64,000 nt of DNA, from the NCBI RefSeq assembly GCF_022869005.1, contig NZ_JALIEA010000017.1, positions 310,001 through 374,000 on the forward strand. The letters run 5' to 3'. Every line of letters begins with the position of its first letter. The first letter of the stretch is position 1. This document shows, piece after piece, positions 63,734 to 64,000 of the stretch. The notes under the pieces were generated by a model that searched no databases, was not told where the DNA came from, and saw only the letters and a list, made by a program, of their open reading frames with translations. The position numbers and the translations under genes were made by a program. Origin of the DNA: Corynebacterium kalidii (GTDB taxonomy: Bacteria; Actinomycetota; Actinomycetes; Mycobacteriales; Mycobacteriaceae).

Positions 63734-64000
63734 GTGTCACCTTCCCAGAATGATCACGTCGACGTCGCCCTCATCGGCGCCGGTGTCATCTCCACCACCC
63801 TGTCAGTGATGCTGCGTCAGCTCCAGCCCGACTGGAGCCAGCTGATCATCGAGCGTATGGACGTCCCCGGGGCGGAGTCCTCCTCGCCGTGGAACAACGC
63901 CGGCACCGGCCACTCGGCCCTGTGCGAGCTCAACTACACGCCCGAGGTCAACGGCAAGATCGACATCTCGAAGGCCGTCGGTATCAACGAGAAGTTCCAG
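63734..64000 (+). CDS. mqo: Malate:quinone oxidoreductase, N-terminal 89 codons (cut by window edge)
   Basis: Membrane-associated FAD enzyme oxidising malate to oxaloacetate with quinone reduction, the main malate oxidation route in corynebacteria. The GTG start at 63734 follows aaaaagga at 13 or so bases. The FAD motif [14 protein letters not shown], then [13 protein letters not shown] and [20 protein letters not shown] are diagnostic. The reading frame is open to the right edge of the window. Confidence 0.95.
   Translation, partial: MSPSQNDHVDVALIGAGVISTTLSVMLRQLQPDWSQLIIERMDVPGAESSSPWNNAGTGHSALCELNYTPEVNGKIDISKAVGINEKFQ

Overview
The window looks like a chromosomal segment of a high-GC actinomycete, most likely a Corynebacterium. 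The pointers are a mycothione reductase gene (mycothiol redox), the order mqo / hydrolase / mtr at the right end (an order I recall from C. glutamicum), many GTG starts, a DtxR-like box and lipobox-bearing secreted proteins. No rRNA, tRNA, CRISPR array, transposase or integrase was seen.

Left flank (1-8935): a truncated iron-siderophore binding lipoprotein, a secreted esterase, a remnant of a PucR-type regulator, and a LysR regulator divergent from a five-gene catabolic operon (CitMHS citrate-type transporter, AtuA/DUF1446 protein, AtuA-like small partner, CoA-transferase A and B). The divergent promoter region carries a readable promoter, an inverted-repeat operator candidate and a leader hairpin. 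A DUF4352-like lipoprotein follows.

Centre (about 9059-53923): about 45 kb that is almost entirely antiviral or anti-plasmid defence. In order: a BREX type 2 (Pgl) system on the minus strand (PglW kinase, PglX methylase, PglY ATPase, PglZ phosphatase, BrxD ATPase, BrxHI helicase), interrupted between brxD and brxHI by a low-GC RelA/SpoT-synthetase gene and an XRE regulator on the plus strand; a PIN-like nuclease plus ABC-type ATPase pair; two tandem DUF2075 helicases with different nuclease heads (GIY-YIG and PD-(D/E)XK-like); a 1050-aa DEDDh exonuclease-TerB-BRCT-HTH protein; a Septu PtuA/PtuB pair; a complete type I Wadjet (JetA-D); a 2120-aa transglutaminase-DUF4011-helicase-Vsr-like protein; and a YpsA/SLOG-type nucleotide-binding protein. 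The parts work at different steps: DNA modification and exclusion (BREX), plasmid cleavage (Wadjet), and nuclease effectors gated by ATPases. The least characterised are the ATPase-PIN pair, the DUF2075 tandem, the exonuclease-TerB-BRCT protein and the RelA/SpoT gene inside BREX.

Right flank (53988-64000): housekeeping and envelope genes. These are a TM2 membrane protein, an RNase H-fold protein, a purine-type permease / deaminase / TauE exporter operon, a 66-aa amphipathic peptide resembling mycomembrane porin peptides, an SDR, mycothione reductase, an alpha/beta hydrolase, and the start of malate:quinone oxidoreductase, which runs off the right edge.
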